Shown: piece after piece, positions 23,642-33,089 of the stretch
Position numbering within the stretch: position 1 is the first letter of the stretch
Layout: each line of letters starts with the position of its first letter
Source of the DNA: Caldilinea sp. CFX5
Lineage (GTDB): Bacteria > Chloroflexota > Anaerolineae > Caldilineales > Caldilineaceae
DNA length: 64,000 nt
Direction of reading: 5' to 3'
NCBI GenBank assembly: GCA_021405325.1
Contig: QWII01000006.1
Coordinates: 284,550 to 348,549, forward strand
Notes under the pieces: model-generated
Told to the model about the DNA's origin: nothing
Databases searched by the model: none
Seen by the model: only the letters and a program-made list of their open reading frames with translations
Position numbers and translations under genes: made by a program

Positions 23642-25039
23642 ATGACGGTTCAGACACAAGAACGGGTCCCAGTGCCGGAGCGCTGGGCGGCTGAAGATGA
23701 AATTGACCTGCGCCAATACCTCGATGTCCTCATTCGCTGGTGGCGTGAAATTGTTCTGATTACCCTGTCCGCTATGGTTCTGGCCGCAGTTGGCATTCTG
23801 CTCTCCCGGCTGATCCTCCCCGCCCAATATGAAGCCAGCGCTGACGTGGCCATTGTACGCACGGTGAGCGATGTCAACTTTGATGAACGCTTTCGCACGA
23901 ACCCGGAAGAATTGCGCACTGATACGGTCAGTCTTAGCGCCCGCCGTAGCGCGCTGTTAGGTTTGGTGGCGACCGGCGCCATTGCGGAAGAAGTGATTGC
24001 GCAACTGGGTGATACACTGACGGAGGATGAGCAGAATCCAGCTAACTTGTTGGAGATGGTTGAGGCTAGTCTTGGCAGCCCTGATGGCACGCGCACGGAT
24101 AGTGACTTAATCCGCATCAAAGTGACCGCTAGCAACCCGGAGAAGGCGGCCGCCATTGCCAATGCCTGGGCGCATATTTATGTCCAGGAAGTCAATACCA
24201 TCTACGGGCAAGTCCCGAACGAAGTGTTGGCCTCCATTCAAAACGAGTTGGCGACTGCCGAACAGCAATACCTTGCCAGTCAGACAAATCTGGAAGCCTT
24301 TATTGCCGGTAACCGAATCGATGAGTTGACGAGTTTGGTAGCAGTGTTGCAGCAACGCGTGGAACAGGAAGTGTCGCTGCGAAAAGCCTATCTGCTCCAG
24401 TGGGAAGATACCCAGGAACAGCTTACAACGATTGCTGCGTTGCGCACCCAGCTTGAACAGGGGGGAGAAGGGGCTGCACGTAGTACGATGGTTGCTTTGC
24501 AGACCATGAAGATGCACATCTATGGCGTACCCCCCCAAGGCCTACAGGTAGAGGTGCGCGATCTGCCCGAAGTGAATCAGCAAGCGATGTTGGTAGATGT
24601 GGCTGGACTGTCTCAAGCGCTTACGCAACGGTTGACAGATTTAGAAAGCAAAATTGTGACAAGTGGTGCAGAATTAGGATCGACGCAAGGGACGACCTCC
24701 ACCTTGTCCAGCACGCTGGAAAACCTTCGCACCAGCAAAGCCCAACTGGAAGCCGAAAACGCCAAACAACGCCAACTCACTCAACAACGGGATTTGACCT
24801 GGGATACGTATAAAACGGTCAGCAGTAAAGTGGCCGAATTGAATTTGACGCGGGCGGCGGCGAGTAGTGAGGTCAGGTTTGGGGCGCCGGCGGTGGCGCC
24901 GGTGGATCCATTAAAACCGTTTAGCTTGTTATTAGGCGCTGCACTGGCCGGTGTTGTTGGTGGAGTTGTGTCTGTATTTTACGCATTCTTGGCTAATTAC
25001 CTTGGTAAATCGCCCCTTTTGAAACTGAGTAAGGGTTAA
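23642..25039 (+). CDS. Wzz/GumC-type polysaccharide chain-length / export protein
   Basis: This 465-residue inner-membrane protein has a Wzz domain starting DLRQYLDVLIRWWREIVLIT with a first membrane helix at about 38-60, a long coiled-coil-rich extracytoplasmic part (about 165-400), and a second helix near the C-terminus (FSLLLGAALAGVVGGVVSVF). A Pro-rich segment (GAPAVAPVDPLKP) precedes the last helix, as in Wzz proteins. There is no fused tyrosine kinase, and none is seen nearby. It regulates glycan chain length in Wzx/Wzy systems. ATG 23642 has AAGGA eight bases upstream. Confidence 0.85.
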   Translation: MTVQTQERVPVPERWAAEDEIDLRQYLDVLIRWWREIVLITLSAMVLAAVGILLSRLILPAQYEASADVAIVRTVSDVNFDERFRTNPEELRTDTVSLSARRSALLGLVATGAIAEEVIAQLGDTLTEDEQNPANLLEMVEASLGSPDGTRTDSDLIRIKVTASNPEKAAAIANAWAHIYVQEVNTIYGQVPNEVLASIQNELATAEQQYLASQTNLEAFIAGNRIDELTSLVAVLQQRVEQEVSLRKAYLLQWEDTQEQLTTIAALRTQLEQGGEGAARSTMVALQTMKMHIYGVPPQGLQVEVRDLPEVNQQAMLVDVAGLSQALTQRLTDLESKIVTSGAELGSTQGTTSTLSSTLENLRTSKAQLEAENAKQRQLTQQRDLTWDTYKTVSSKVAELNLTRAAASSEVRFGAPAVAPVDPLKPFSLLLGAALAGVVGGVVSVFYAFLANYLGKSPLLKLSKG

Positions 25040-25088
25040 TTAGATATTTGCACTCACCCCGTTTTATTTAAAGGTAATGACAATCGAT

Positions 25089-25117
25089 TTGACAGCGTAG
25101 TTAATAAACGGTAAGTT
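25089..25117 (+). promoter_or_regulatory. Weak candidate internal promoter before the epimerase gene
   Basis: A perfect TTGACA (25089-25094) and TAAGTT (25112-25117) are 17 bases apart; the -10 is poor. The AT-rich segment of the locus starts about here. Confidence 0.3.
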
Positions 25118-25138
25118 CTTGAGCAAAAGGTAGCTAAC

Positions 25139-26257
25139 GTGAGTTTGCAACGCATTATGCATGTCGTCGGCGCACGGCCTAACTTTATGAAAATGGCGCC
25201 GATTATGCGCGTCATGGCCTGCCACCCAAAGCAATTGCAGCAGATTTTGGTCCATACTGGGCAGCATTATGATGCCAATATGTCCGATATCTTTTTTACT
25301 GAATTGGGCTTACCAGCGCCAGATGTGAATTTAGAGGTTGGTTCCGGCTCTCATGCACAGCAGACTGCGCAGGTGATGCAACGTTTTGAAACGGTTTTGT
25401 TGGAATATAAGCCGGACTGGGTAGTTGTCCCAGGTGATGTTAATTCGACTCTGGCCTGTGCTTTGGTTGCTGCCAAATTAGGCGTGAAGGTAGCTCATGT
25501 TGAGGCTGGTTTGCGCTCATTTGATCGAACCATGCCCGAAGAGATCAACCGTGTCTTGACTGATCAAATTAGTGATCTGCTCTTTACGCCCTCTGAAGAT
25601 GGGAATGAAAACTTAAAACACGAAGGCATTGCTGATGAAAAAGTTCATTTTGTTGGCAATGTGATGATTGACAGCCTGGTACGCCTTTTGCCCAAAGCCG
25701 CAGAGCGATGGTCGGTATTGCAGCCGGAATTTGGCCTTGAGGAGTATGTCCTTGTTACCTTGCATCGTCCCTCTAATGTAGATGAAATTGCGACCTTGCG
25801 CGAGTTAATGGCTGCTTTGAGCGAAATTGCTGCAAAAGTAGAAGTTTTTTTCCCTGTTCATCCCCGTACACGCAAACGAATTCTCGATCATCAAATTGCA
25901 TTTGACCAGGATCAAATCCAGTTGGTTGAGCCATTAGGCTATTTAGATTTCCTGGCCTTACAAACTCATGCACGCCTGGTTCTGACCGATTCCGGCGGTG
26001 TCCAGGAAGAAACGACTTATTTAGGCATACCATGCTTAACTGCACGGCCAAATACTGAACGCCCGGTGACAATTACCCATGGTTCAAATCGATTGGTGCA
26101 GAGTACCCACGCTGAGGTAGTAGCTGCGGCTAACGCCTCTTTGTCTACATCCTTGACGGAGGGGGATACAGGCCGCAAACCACCGCTTTGGGATGGCCGC
26201 GCTGCTGAACGAATTGTCGAGATTTTCCTTCGACAAGCGGTTGGCGTCAGTTCCTAA
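25139..26257 (+). CDS. wecB: UDP-N-acetylglucosamine 2-epimerase family (WecB/WbpI-like)
   Basis: This 372-residue GT-B-like epimerase is recognised by VVGARPNFMKMAPIM at the start, VHTGQHYDANMSD, VPGDVNSTLACAL, HVEAGLRSFDRTMPEEINR and DSGGVQEE near the end. It inverts C2 of a UDP-HexNAc. Given the diamino-uronate genes around it, the WbpI role (UDP-GlcNAc3NAcA to UDP-ManNAc3NAcA) is likely, but WecB (UDP-GlcNAc to UDP-ManNAc) cannot be excluded from sequence. The start is GTG with AAAGG eight bases upstream. Confidence 0.9.
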   Translation: MSLQRIMHVVGARPNFMKMAPIMRVMACHPKQLQQILVHTGQHYDANMSDIFFTELGLPAPDVNLEVGSGSHAQQTAQVMQRFETVLLEYKPDWVVVPGDVNSTLACALVAAKLGVKVAHVEAGLRSFDRTMPEEINRVLTDQISDLLFTPSEDGNENLKHEGIADEKVHFVGNVMIDSLVRLLPKAAERWSVLQPEFGLEEYVLVTLHRPSNVDEIATLRELMAALSEIAAKVEVFFPVHPRTRKRILDHQIAFDQDQIQLVEPLGYLDFLALQTHARLVLTDSGGVQEETTYLGIPCLTARPNTERPVTITHGSNRLVQSTHAEVVAAANASLSTSLTEGDTGRKPPLWDGRAAERIVEIFLRQAVGVSS

Positions 26258-26268
26258 CCTATAAACTT

Positions 26269-28407
26269 ATGAAGCAAGTTTTAATCCGTCGCGGCCAAGC
26301 TATTGTTGAAACAGTACCCGCGCCATTGCTCGAATCTGGTCATGTCTTAATTGAGGTCGCTTATTCCCTTATCAGCACAGGCACAGAACTGAGCGGATTG
26401 CAACAATCTGGCCGATCTTTGGTACAACGCGCGGTCGAACAGCCGGATAAAGTTATCAAACTGCTGCAACATCTGCGTGAGCAAGGCATCCAGAAAACCG
26501 TGGCAAAGGTGCGCGATAAAGTTGACACCGGCGTGCCAACCGGTTATTCTTGTTCTGGTATTGTCATGCAAGTCGGTGAAGGCGTCACTGATTTGGTTGT
26601 TGGTGATTATGTCGCCTGCGCCGGCGCTGGGATTGCGAACCACGCCGAAATTGTTCTTGTACCGCGCAATTTGCTAGTCAAAGTGCCTGCCGCTTGTTCT
26701 TTACGTGATGCCGCCTCCGTGACCCTAGGCGCAATTGCCATGCAAGGTGTACGCCGTGCCGATCCTCGTCTTGGCGAAATTGTGGCCGTCATTGGTTTGG
26801 GTTTACTGGGGCAACTCACTGTACAAATTCTCAAAGCGGCGGGATGTAGGGTGGTTGGTATTGATCTTGATGCGCATCGAGTGAATTTAGCACGTCAGTA
26901 TGAGGCTGATTATGCCTTGCTCTCATCCGAGGTCGATCTTCTCAATGAGGTCTATCATTTGACAGGGGGGCATGGGGTTGACGCGGTTATCATTACCGCG
27001 TCAGCACAGACCGATGCTATTGTTCAGCAAGCAATGGAGATTACGCGTAAAAAGGGGCGGGTCGTGGTGGTTGGCGCAGTGGGTTTAGGTTTAAAGCGCT
27101 CTCCCTTTTACGAAAAAGAGCTTGACTTTTTAATCTCTTGTTCCTATGGTCCCGGTCGCTATGATGCACAGTACGAAGAAGCAGGAATTGATTATCCCTA
27201 CGCTTATGTTCGTTGGACTGAAAACCGCAACATGGCTGAGTACTTGCGACTGGTGGGGGAAGGCAAAATCAAGCTGGAAGCGATTTTAGAGAAAGAGTAC
27301 GCACTGAGTGAGGCGGAAGCCGCGTATGCCTCTTTGCAGGCGGAAGGTCTAAAGCCGTTAAGTGTTCTGTTGCGCTATCCGGTTAATGAGCAGATAACCC
27401 ATGCGCAAAAATTAATCACCCAGGTTACTGTCCGCCAGTCGCAAATCCAAGGTAAAATCAATGTTGCGATTATTGGTGCTGGCGGGTTTGCTAAAGCAAT
27501 GCACCTTCCCAATTTGCAGAAGCTAAACCATCTTTATCATATTCGTGCCATTGTTAGTGGGACAGGTAGCAATGCCAAAGCCACTGCCCAACAATTTGGT
27601 GCTGGTTATGCATCTTCTGCTTATGAAGATGTACTCAATGATCCGGATGTTCATGCTGTTTTGATTTGTACGCGTCACCATTTGCACGCTGAACAGGCAA
27701 TGGCAGCCGCGAAGGCAGGTAAAGCCATTTTCTTAGAAAAACCCATGGCAACTGAGCCTGAGCAGTTAGCTAATCTAGTTGCTGTCTTAGAAGAAACGAA
27801 AGTTCCTTTTGTCGTAGGGTTTAACCGTCGTTTTTCGCCGGCGGCCCAGCGCGCATGTGCAATCTTAGCGGGACGGCATAACCCATTGATGATTCTTTAC
27901 CGGGTGAATGCAGGCTATTTACCAGCAGATCACTGGACACATGGCCCTGAAGGCGGTGGTCGAATGATTGGGGAAGCGTGTCATATGTTTGATCTTTGTC
28001 AAGCGCTAGTTGGGAATTTTGCGGTCGAGGAAGTAACCGCCACAGCGCTTGTGCCCAAGACAGAGTCTATGCTGGCCGTAGACAATGTTGCAACGACAAT
28101 TCGTTATATTGATGGCTCGGTAGCAACTGTCCTCTACACCGCCAGCGGCGCCAGTAACTTCCCCAAAGAACATGTAGAAATTTATGTTGATGGGAAGACG
28201 TTGGTGATCGATGATTATAAGGCGTTGCAGGTGTATGGTACAAGGCAAAAAGGATGGAATTCAGCGGGAGTGGATAAAGGTCATTTTAATGAATTAGGCG
28301 TGTTTGCTAATTTTATAAAAGACCGCTCAACGATCCCTATCAGCCTAGCATCATTAGTCGATACAACGAACACCAGTTTTATTGCTGCGGGAAAGTCATT
28401 TGAATAA
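26269..28407 (+). CDS. Bi-domain oxidoreductase: MDR dehydrogenase fused to Gfo/Idh/MocA oxidoreductase
   Basis: This 712-residue fusion has residues 1-370 as an MDR dehydrogenase (SLISTGTELSGLQQSG, then Rossmann VAVIGLGLLGQLTVQ). Residues from about 395 are a Gfo/Idh/MocA protein with its own Rossmann motif VAIIGAGGFAKAMHLP (from about 398), the EKP motif in IFLEKPMATEP and a C-terminal substrate domain. This architecture recurs in bacterial polysaccharide loci, often beside a heparinase-like protein, but its reaction is not established to my knowledge. Coupled oxidation-reduction of a sugar is plausible. No clear Shine-Dalgarno is seen; the gap to the preceding gene is 11 bases. Confidence 0.88.
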   Translation: MKQVLIRRGQAIVETVPAPLLESGHVLIEVAYSLISTGTELSGLQQSGRSLVQRAVEQPDKVIKLLQHLREQGIQKTVAKVRDKVDTGVPTGYSCSGIVMQVGEGVTDLVVGDYVACAGAGIANHAEIVLVPRNLLVKVPAACSLRDAASVTLGAIAMQGVRRADPRLGEIVAVIGLGLLGQLTVQILKAAGCRVVGIDLDAHRVNLARQYEADYALLSSEVDLLNEVYHLTGGHGVDAVIITASAQTDAIVQQAMEITRKKGRVVVVGAVGLGLKRSPFYEKELDFLISCSYGPGRYDAQYEEAGIDYPYAYVRWTENRNMAEYLRLVGEGKIKLEAILEKEYALSEAEAAYASLQAEGLKPLSVLLRYPVNEQITHAQKLITQVTVRQSQIQGKINVAIIGAGGFAKAMHLPNLQKLNHLYHIRAIVSGTGSNAKATAQQFGAGYASSAYEDVLNDPDVHAVLICTRHHLHAEQAMAAAKAGKAIFLEKPMATEPEQLANLVAVLEETKVPFVVGFNRRFSPAAQRACAILAGRHNPLMILYRVNAGYLPADHWTHGPEGGGRMIGEACHMFDLCQALVGNFAVEEVTATALVPKTESMLAVDNVATTIRYIDGSVATVLYTASGASNFPKEHVEIYVDGKTLVIDDYKALQVYGTRQKGWNSAGVDKGHFNELGVFANFIKDRSTIPISLASLVDTTNTSFIAAGKSFE

Positions 28408-28416
28408 CTTGCGTAT

Positions 28417-29067
28417 ATGGCTGTAAATTTTTTTGTACACCCTACGGCTGATGTTTCGCCTCATGCAATCATTGGTGAACAGACAAAAATCTGGCAATAC
28501 TGCCAAGTGCGCGAAAATGCCGTGATTGGTACGAATTGTATATTGAGTAAAAATGTTTATATTGATACTGGTGTTATAATCGGAAATAATGTAAAAATTC
28601 AAAATGGCATTTCGATTTACCATGGCGTTACCTTAGAGGATGGGGTTTTTTGTGGTCCCCATTGTGTCTTTACCAACGACCGACAACCACGTGCCATTAA
28701 CCCGGATGGCACGTTGAAAACTACCCAAGACTGGAAAATCACAAAGACGCTGGTGCGGATGGGCGCATCGATTGGGGCGCACGCAACGATTGTCTGTGGC
28801 GTTACGATTGGACGTTGGGCGCTCATTGGTGCAGGCGCCGTTGTAACGCATGATGTCCCAGACTATGGTTTAGTTTATGGGAATCCAGCTCGCCTCTATG
28901 GTTTTGTCTGTCCATGTGGCGCCAAATTGAAAATCAACCCTGAATATGTGATTCCAGAAGCTGATGTTACTTGTGTGACCTGTTCTGATTGTGGTATCGA
29001 AACTATACTGGCAAAAACAGTAGTTATGCTGCTGAAGCGAGCCACAACCGGCACCGGCCTGATCTAG
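28417..29067 (+). CDS. wbpD: UDP-2-acetamido-3-amino-2,3-dideoxy-glucuronate N-acetyltransferase-like (WbpD-type)
   Basis: This 216-residue left-handed beta-helix acyltransferase has hexapeptide repeats (IIGEQTKIWQYCQVRENAVI and onward), GVFCGPHCVFTNDRQPRAIN typical of WbpD/WlbB, and active-site His residues around GASIGAHATIVCG. The C-terminal about 50 residues add a zinc-ribbon-like part with CPCG and CVTCSDCG. It would acetylate the 3-amino group using acetyl-CoA. It lies next to the 3-dehydrogenase and upstream of the aminotransferase of the same route. Confidence 0.9.
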   Translation: MAVNFFVHPTADVSPHAIIGEQTKIWQYCQVRENAVIGTNCILSKNVYIDTGVIIGNNVKIQNGISIYHGVTLEDGVFCGPHCVFTNDRQPRAINPDGTLKTTQDWKITKTLVRMGASIGAHATIVCGVTIGRWALIGAGAVVTHDVPDYGLVYGNPARLYGFVCPCGAKLKINPEYVIPEADVTCVTCSDCGIETILAKTVVMLLKRATTGTGLI

Positions 29068-29095
29068 CGATAGGTATATTCGAGGTAAAATTTTT

Positions 29096-30079
29096 ATGCT
29101 CAAGGTCGCGGTTGTCGGTGTTGGTCACATGGGAAAAAATCACATTCGCGTGTTGATGGACATGCCGGCGGTCGAAGTTGTTGGGGTTGCCGATGCCAAT
29201 ATTGCAGCAGCTAGAGAATTTGTCCAAAAATACAAATTGGCTGTTTATGCTGATGTAAACACGCTGTTTGAAGAACAACAACCCCATGCTGTCGTTATTG
29301 CTGTGCCAACGATTTACCATAAAGCCATCGCCTTAGCCGCAATAGAGCGTCGTATCCATGTTTTAGTCGAAAAGCCAATTGCTTCAACCCTTCCTGAAGC
29401 AGATGAAATTATTCAGGCAGCGAAACAATATGATGTTACTTTAGCAGTTGGACACATTGAACGTTTTAATCCTGCGGTTATCGAACTAAAGCGTCGGATT
29501 GATGCTGGCGAACTTGGTAAAATTTTCATGATCCATGCTCGTCGCCAATCGCCTTTTCCCCAGCGGATCCAGGATGTGGGTGTTGCCAGTGATTTAGCCA
29601 CGCACGAACTTGACATGATGCGCTATCTAACAGGCTCTGAAGTCGTTGATGTTAAAGCCGAGGTTTCCCATGTGATTTCGAATCCGCCAAGAGAGGACAT
29701 TGTCTTTGGTCTGTTACGTTTTGAAAGTGGTATTCTCGGTATTCTGGATGTAAACTGGATAACTCCTACCACCATACGTGAGCTTTCGATTACAGGCGAA
29801 CGTGGCATGTTTGTTGTCAATTATCTGACGCAGGAGTTGTCATTTCATGAGAATCCGGCTGCGCCCAATTCAATTAATGGGACGACATGGGATTTTAGTG
29901 TTGCTGCCGGACATATGACACGCTTTCAAATCCCGCGACGTGAACCCTTACGTAGTGAATTGGAAGCTTTTGTTCAAGCGATTCAATTAAAGCAAAAACC
30001 TATCGTTGACGGCAATGATGGTTTGCAAGCCTTAAACCTTGCGCTAAAACTTAAATCTTACCTACGAGCCACAGGGTAG
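29096..30079 (+). CDS. wbpB: UDP-GlcNAcA 3-dehydrogenase-like Gfo/Idh/MocA oxidoreductase (WbpB-type)
   Basis: This 327-residue protein has N-terminal Rossmann VAVVGVGHMGKNHIRVL, VLVEKPIASTLPEAD (EKP motif, catalytic Lys) and a C-terminal alpha/beta domain with VGHIERFNPAVIELK. WbpB/WlbA oxidises C3 of UDP-GlcNAcA to the 3-keto sugar, which the aminotransferase then aminates. The adjacent WbpD-type and WbpE-type genes support the assignment; other sugar oxidoreductases of the family are the alternative. Confidence 0.87.
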   Translation: MLKVAVVGVGHMGKNHIRVLMDMPAVEVVGVADANIAAAREFVQKYKLAVYADVNTLFEEQQPHAVVIAVPTIYHKAIALAAIERRIHVLVEKPIASTLPEADEIIQAAKQYDVTLAVGHIERFNPAVIELKRRIDAGELGKIFMIHARRQSPFPQRIQDVGVASDLATHELDMMRYLTGSEVVDVKAEVSHVISNPPREDIVFGLLRFESGILGILDVNWITPTTIRELSITGERGMFVVNYLTQELSFHENPAAPNSINGTTWDFSVAAGHMTRFQIPRREPLRSELEAFVQAIQLKQKPIVDGNDGLQALNLALKLKSYLRATG

Positions 30080-30085
30080 CGAACG

Positions 30086-31063
30086 ATGAGTCTTTATCAT
30101 AAAAATGTTTTAGTCACGGGTGGCTCTGGTTTTATTGGGAGCCATTTGGTTGACCGTCTTCTCCAAGAAGAACCAGCCAAAATTGTTGTTGTTGACAATT
30201 TGTTTTTGGGACGCCGTGAAAATTTACAAGAAGCTCATAACAAATTTGGAGAAAAAATTCGCTTTTATTGTCAAGATGCAAGCGAAATGGAAGCCATGCG
30301 TCGAATCATTCGCGAGGAGCGAATCGAGGTTGTTTACGATTTGGCGGTTATTCCATTGCCTGCTTCCCTTGAGAACCCATTATGGTGTGTGCAACAGAAT
30401 ACACTACTGACCACTGTTCTTTGTGAACTGGCGCGGCAAAGCGAATTTGCAACATTAATTCATTTCTCCTCCTCCGAGGTCTACGGTACAGCAGAGTATG
30501 TGCCGATTGACGAGAAACATCCCCCTATGCCCAGCACACCATACGCTGCCAGTAAACTAGCCGGTGATCAAGTCACGCTCTCTTACGCACACACCTTTGG
30601 TATTGACGCTGCTATTTTACGTCCATTTAATAATTACGGACCGCGTCAGAATGATGGCTCATATGCTGGCATCATTCCGATTGTGGTCAATCGTGTCTTG
30701 CAGGGGTTGCCAATAGAAATTTATGGCGATGGTGAACAGACGCGGGATTATATTTTTGTTGGTGACACGGTCGAAGCCGCCGTCCAAATGTACAATCAAC
30801 GCCAAACACGGGGATGCGTAGTGAATGTTGCTTCAGGTCAAGAAATTACCATCAATCGCCTGGTGGATGCACTATTAGAGGTGCTGCAGGTAAAAGGCTA
30901 TCCAGTCGTTCATGCTGCTCCTCGCCCAGGTGATGTGCGTCGTCATTGCGGTGATGTTCAATTAGCACGTTCGCTCTTTGATTTTGCCCCAAAAATTACA
31001 TTTGAAGATGGGTTGACAAAAACCGTTCAGTGGTACTTGGCTAAGCGCAGCCAGAAGGCATAG
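30086..31063 (+). CDS. NAD-dependent epimerase/dehydratase (extended SDR)
   Basis: This 325-residue extended SDR has TGGSGFIGSHLVDRL (12-26), FSSSEVYGTAEYVP with the catalytic Ser, Tyr153 and Lys157 in YAASKLAG, RPFNNYGPRQ, and GDGEQTRDYIFVGDT, typical of sugar-nucleotide epimerases and decarboxylases. It acts on an NDP-sugar. UDP-glucuronate decarboxylase, 4-epimerase and 4,6-dehydratase are all possible. It is inserted between the WbpB-type and WbpE-type genes with gaps under 10 bases, so it probably modifies the same or a companion sugar. Confidence 0.88.
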   Translation: MSLYHKNVLVTGGSGFIGSHLVDRLLQEEPAKIVVVDNLFLGRRENLQEAHNKFGEKIRFYCQDASEMEAMRRIIREERIEVVYDLAVIPLPASLENPLWCVQQNTLLTTVLCELARQSEFATLIHFSSSEVYGTAEYVPIDEKHPPMPSTPYAASKLAGDQVTLSYAHTFGIDAAILRPFNNYGPRQNDGSYAGIIPIVVNRVLQGLPIEIYGDGEQTRDYIFVGDTVEAAVQMYNQRQTRGCVVNVASGQEITINRLVDALLEVLQVKGYPVVHAAPRPGDVRRHCGDVQLARSLFDFAPKITFEDGLTKTVQWYLAKRSQKA

Positions 31064-31072
31064 GCTTCATTT

Positions 31073-32194
31073 ATGTCGCATCCAATGCTACGCTTAAACC
31101 TTCCTTTTACCGGGCAGGAGGAATTGGAAGAAGTAGGTTCTGTCCTTGCTTCCGGTTATCTGACGCAAGGTCCAAAGGTGGTTGAATTTGAAAAAGCTGT
31201 GCAGAGTGTTGTCGGTAGCCGCTATGCCTTTGCCATGTCGTCAGCCACGACGGCTCTGCATCTTTCGCTTGTCGCTTTGGGCATTAAACCGGGAGACGAA
31301 GTCCTTGTCTCCGATTTTACCTTTCCCGCCAGTGGGAACGTGATCGTTCAACAGGGTGCACGTCCGGTGTTAGTGGATTCGTGTCTGGGTACCTATGCAA
31401 TGGATCCAACTGATCTTGAAAAACGGATTACACCAAAAAGCAAAGCTATCATGGTGGTTCATCCGTTTGGTTTGTCTGCCGACATGGAGGCAATTAATCA
31501 AATTGCACAGAACTATAATTTACCCATTATTGAGGATGCTGCCTGCGCGCTTGGCGCCAACTATAAAGGTAAAGCTTGTGGTACAATGGGCCATTTAGGC
31601 TGTTTTAGTTTTCATCCGCGTAAATCCGTCACGACAGGTGAAGGTGGTATGATCGTCACAAATGACGAATCGCTCGCTGCTAAGATCACAGTTTTGCGCA
31701 GCCATGGCGGGGTGCGTGAGCAGTTTTACATGCGTTTTGATGAAGCTGGGTTTAACTACCGGCTTAGTGATATTCTGGCTGCCGTTGGTGTTGCCCAAAT
31801 GAAGAAACTTTCTTGGTTGATTGAGGGCAAACGGACATTGGCGACAATGCTCAAATCAATGTTATCATCGGTTCATGGTATCACTCTCCCGATTGAGCCT
31901 TCTGGTTGTTTTCATACCTATCAATCTTTCGTGATTATGCTGGATGAGGCAATTGATCGCAACCAGATCATTGCCGCAATGCGCCGCCGTCATGTTGAGA
32001 CGACGCTCGGCACCTACGCAATGCATGCACAGCCTTTTTATCAACGAACCTATGGATATTCACCAGGTGATCTACCCAATTCATATCATATTTTTAAGCA
32101 GAGCCTTACCTTACCACTTTACCCACAAATGATGCAAGGTGATATAGAGCAGGTCGTTGTTGCATTGATTGACTCGTTACAGGAAATCGCATAA
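31073..32194 (+). CDS. wbpE: DegT/DnrJ/EryC1/StrS sugar aminotransferase (WbpE-type)
   Basis: This 373-residue PLP aminotransferase has ASGYLTQGPKVVEFEKAV, AMSSATTALHLSLVALGIKP, the PLP Asp in IEDAACALGANYKG, and the Schiff-base Lys184 in SFHPRKSVTTGEGGM. In the Wbp route WbpE uses glutamate to put an amino group on C3 of the 3-keto uronic acid. The stop is followed one base later by the formyltransferase ATG. A 4-aminotransferase (ArnB/PerA type) is the alternative, because FHPRKSxTTGEGG is also common there. Confidence 0.87.
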   Translation: MSHPMLRLNLPFTGQEELEEVGSVLASGYLTQGPKVVEFEKAVQSVVGSRYAFAMSSATTALHLSLVALGIKPGDEVLVSDFTFPASGNVIVQQGARPVLVDSCLGTYAMDPTDLEKRITPKSKAIMVVHPFGLSADMEAINQIAQNYNLPIIEDAACALGANYKGKACGTMGHLGCFSFHPRKSVTTGEGGMIVTNDESLAAKITVLRSHGGVREQFYMRFDEAGFNYRLSDILAAVGVAQMKKLSWLIEGKRTLATMLKSMLSSVHGITLPIEPSGCFHTYQSFVIMLDEAIDRNQIIAAMRRRHVETTLGTYAMHAQPFYQRTYGYSPGDLPNSYHIFKQSLTLPLYPQMMQGDIEQVVVALIDSLQEIA

Positions 32195-32195
32195 G

Positions 32196-33086
32196 ATGAT
32201 TTTGTTTCTAGGTAGTAAGCAACTAGGGTTAAGCGCTCTCAAAACCTTACTCCAGGTAGCGCCGCAATATATTTGCGCCGTCGCTACTTTTGATGATTCA
32301 TTCGATGCTCGCTCTGTGTTATCGGATTTTCGTGCTTTTACAGAAGCGAAAGCGCTACCACTTGCTATAGCAAAAAGACCAAGCGAGTTAAGGAATGTTA
32401 TCCAATTGTATACCCCGTCGATTGTGATGGTTGTCGGTTGGTATTGGATAATTCCACCAGACCTTCTCACGAAAGTGCCAAGTGGCTTTGTCGGTGTTCA
32501 TGCCTCTTTACTACCTAAATATCGGGGGAATGCACCTCTTGTTTGGGCGCTCATCAATGGTGAAAACCGTACTGGTGCTACCATGTTTTACTTTGATGAC
32601 GGCATAGACACTGGTGATATTATTGCCCAAGTTGCATTCGACATTACATCCCATGAAACCATTGCCGATTTATTGGTAAAAGCGGAAGCGGCAACCATAA
32701 ATCTTATTGAGCAACATGCTGTAAATCTGGTCGAAGGAACGGCGCCGCGTTTGAGGCAAAATCATACCGATGCTTCGTATGGGTCATTGCGGCGCCCGGA
32801 AGATGGGCGTATTGACTGGAAGCAGAATGCTTATCGTATTTACAATTTTATTCGAGCCCAAAGCAGACCATATCCAGGGGCATATACTTATACGCCAGAC
32901 GGAAATGTACTTCGTATCTGGCGAGCGTCGATTTTCCCTTATTCTTTCTATGGGATACCCGGACTTATTTGCCAAAAGTATGGCGATGGAACTATTATTG
33001 CTTGCGGCGAAGGTGCGTTGGTTTTACAGGAATATGAAGCAGAATCGGAAGATTTTCTACTTAAGTGGGGAATGAAACTGAGCTGA
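32196..33086 (+). CDS. Formyltransferase-fold protein, probable sugar N-formyltransferase
   Basis: This 296-residue protein has the formyltransferase core: GVHASLLPKYRGNAPLVWAL (His102) and MFYFDDGIDTGDII (Asp138) match two residues of the catalytic triad. The third, the Asn before the His (N-x-H in Fmt), is Gly100 here. The C-terminal half resembles Fmt only loosely. In a sugar locus, N10-formyl-THF-dependent formylation of an amino sugar is more likely than initiator-tRNA formylation. It starts one base after the aminotransferase stop, with AGGA upstream, so the two may be coupled. Confidence 0.8.
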   Translation: MILFLGSKQLGLSALKTLLQVAPQYICAVATFDDSFDARSVLSDFRAFTEAKALPLAIAKRPSELRNVIQLYTPSIVMVVGWYWIIPPDLLTKVPSGFVGVHASLLPKYRGNAPLVWALINGENRTGATMFYFDDGIDTGDIIAQVAFDITSHETIADLLVKAEAATINLIEQHAVNLVEGTAPRLRQNHTDASYGSLRRPEDGRIDWKQNAYRIYNFIRAQSRPYPGAYTYTPDGNVLRIWRASIFPYSFYGIPGLICQKYGDGTIIACGEGALVLQEYEAESEDFLLKWGMKLS

Positions 33087-33089
33087 CTC

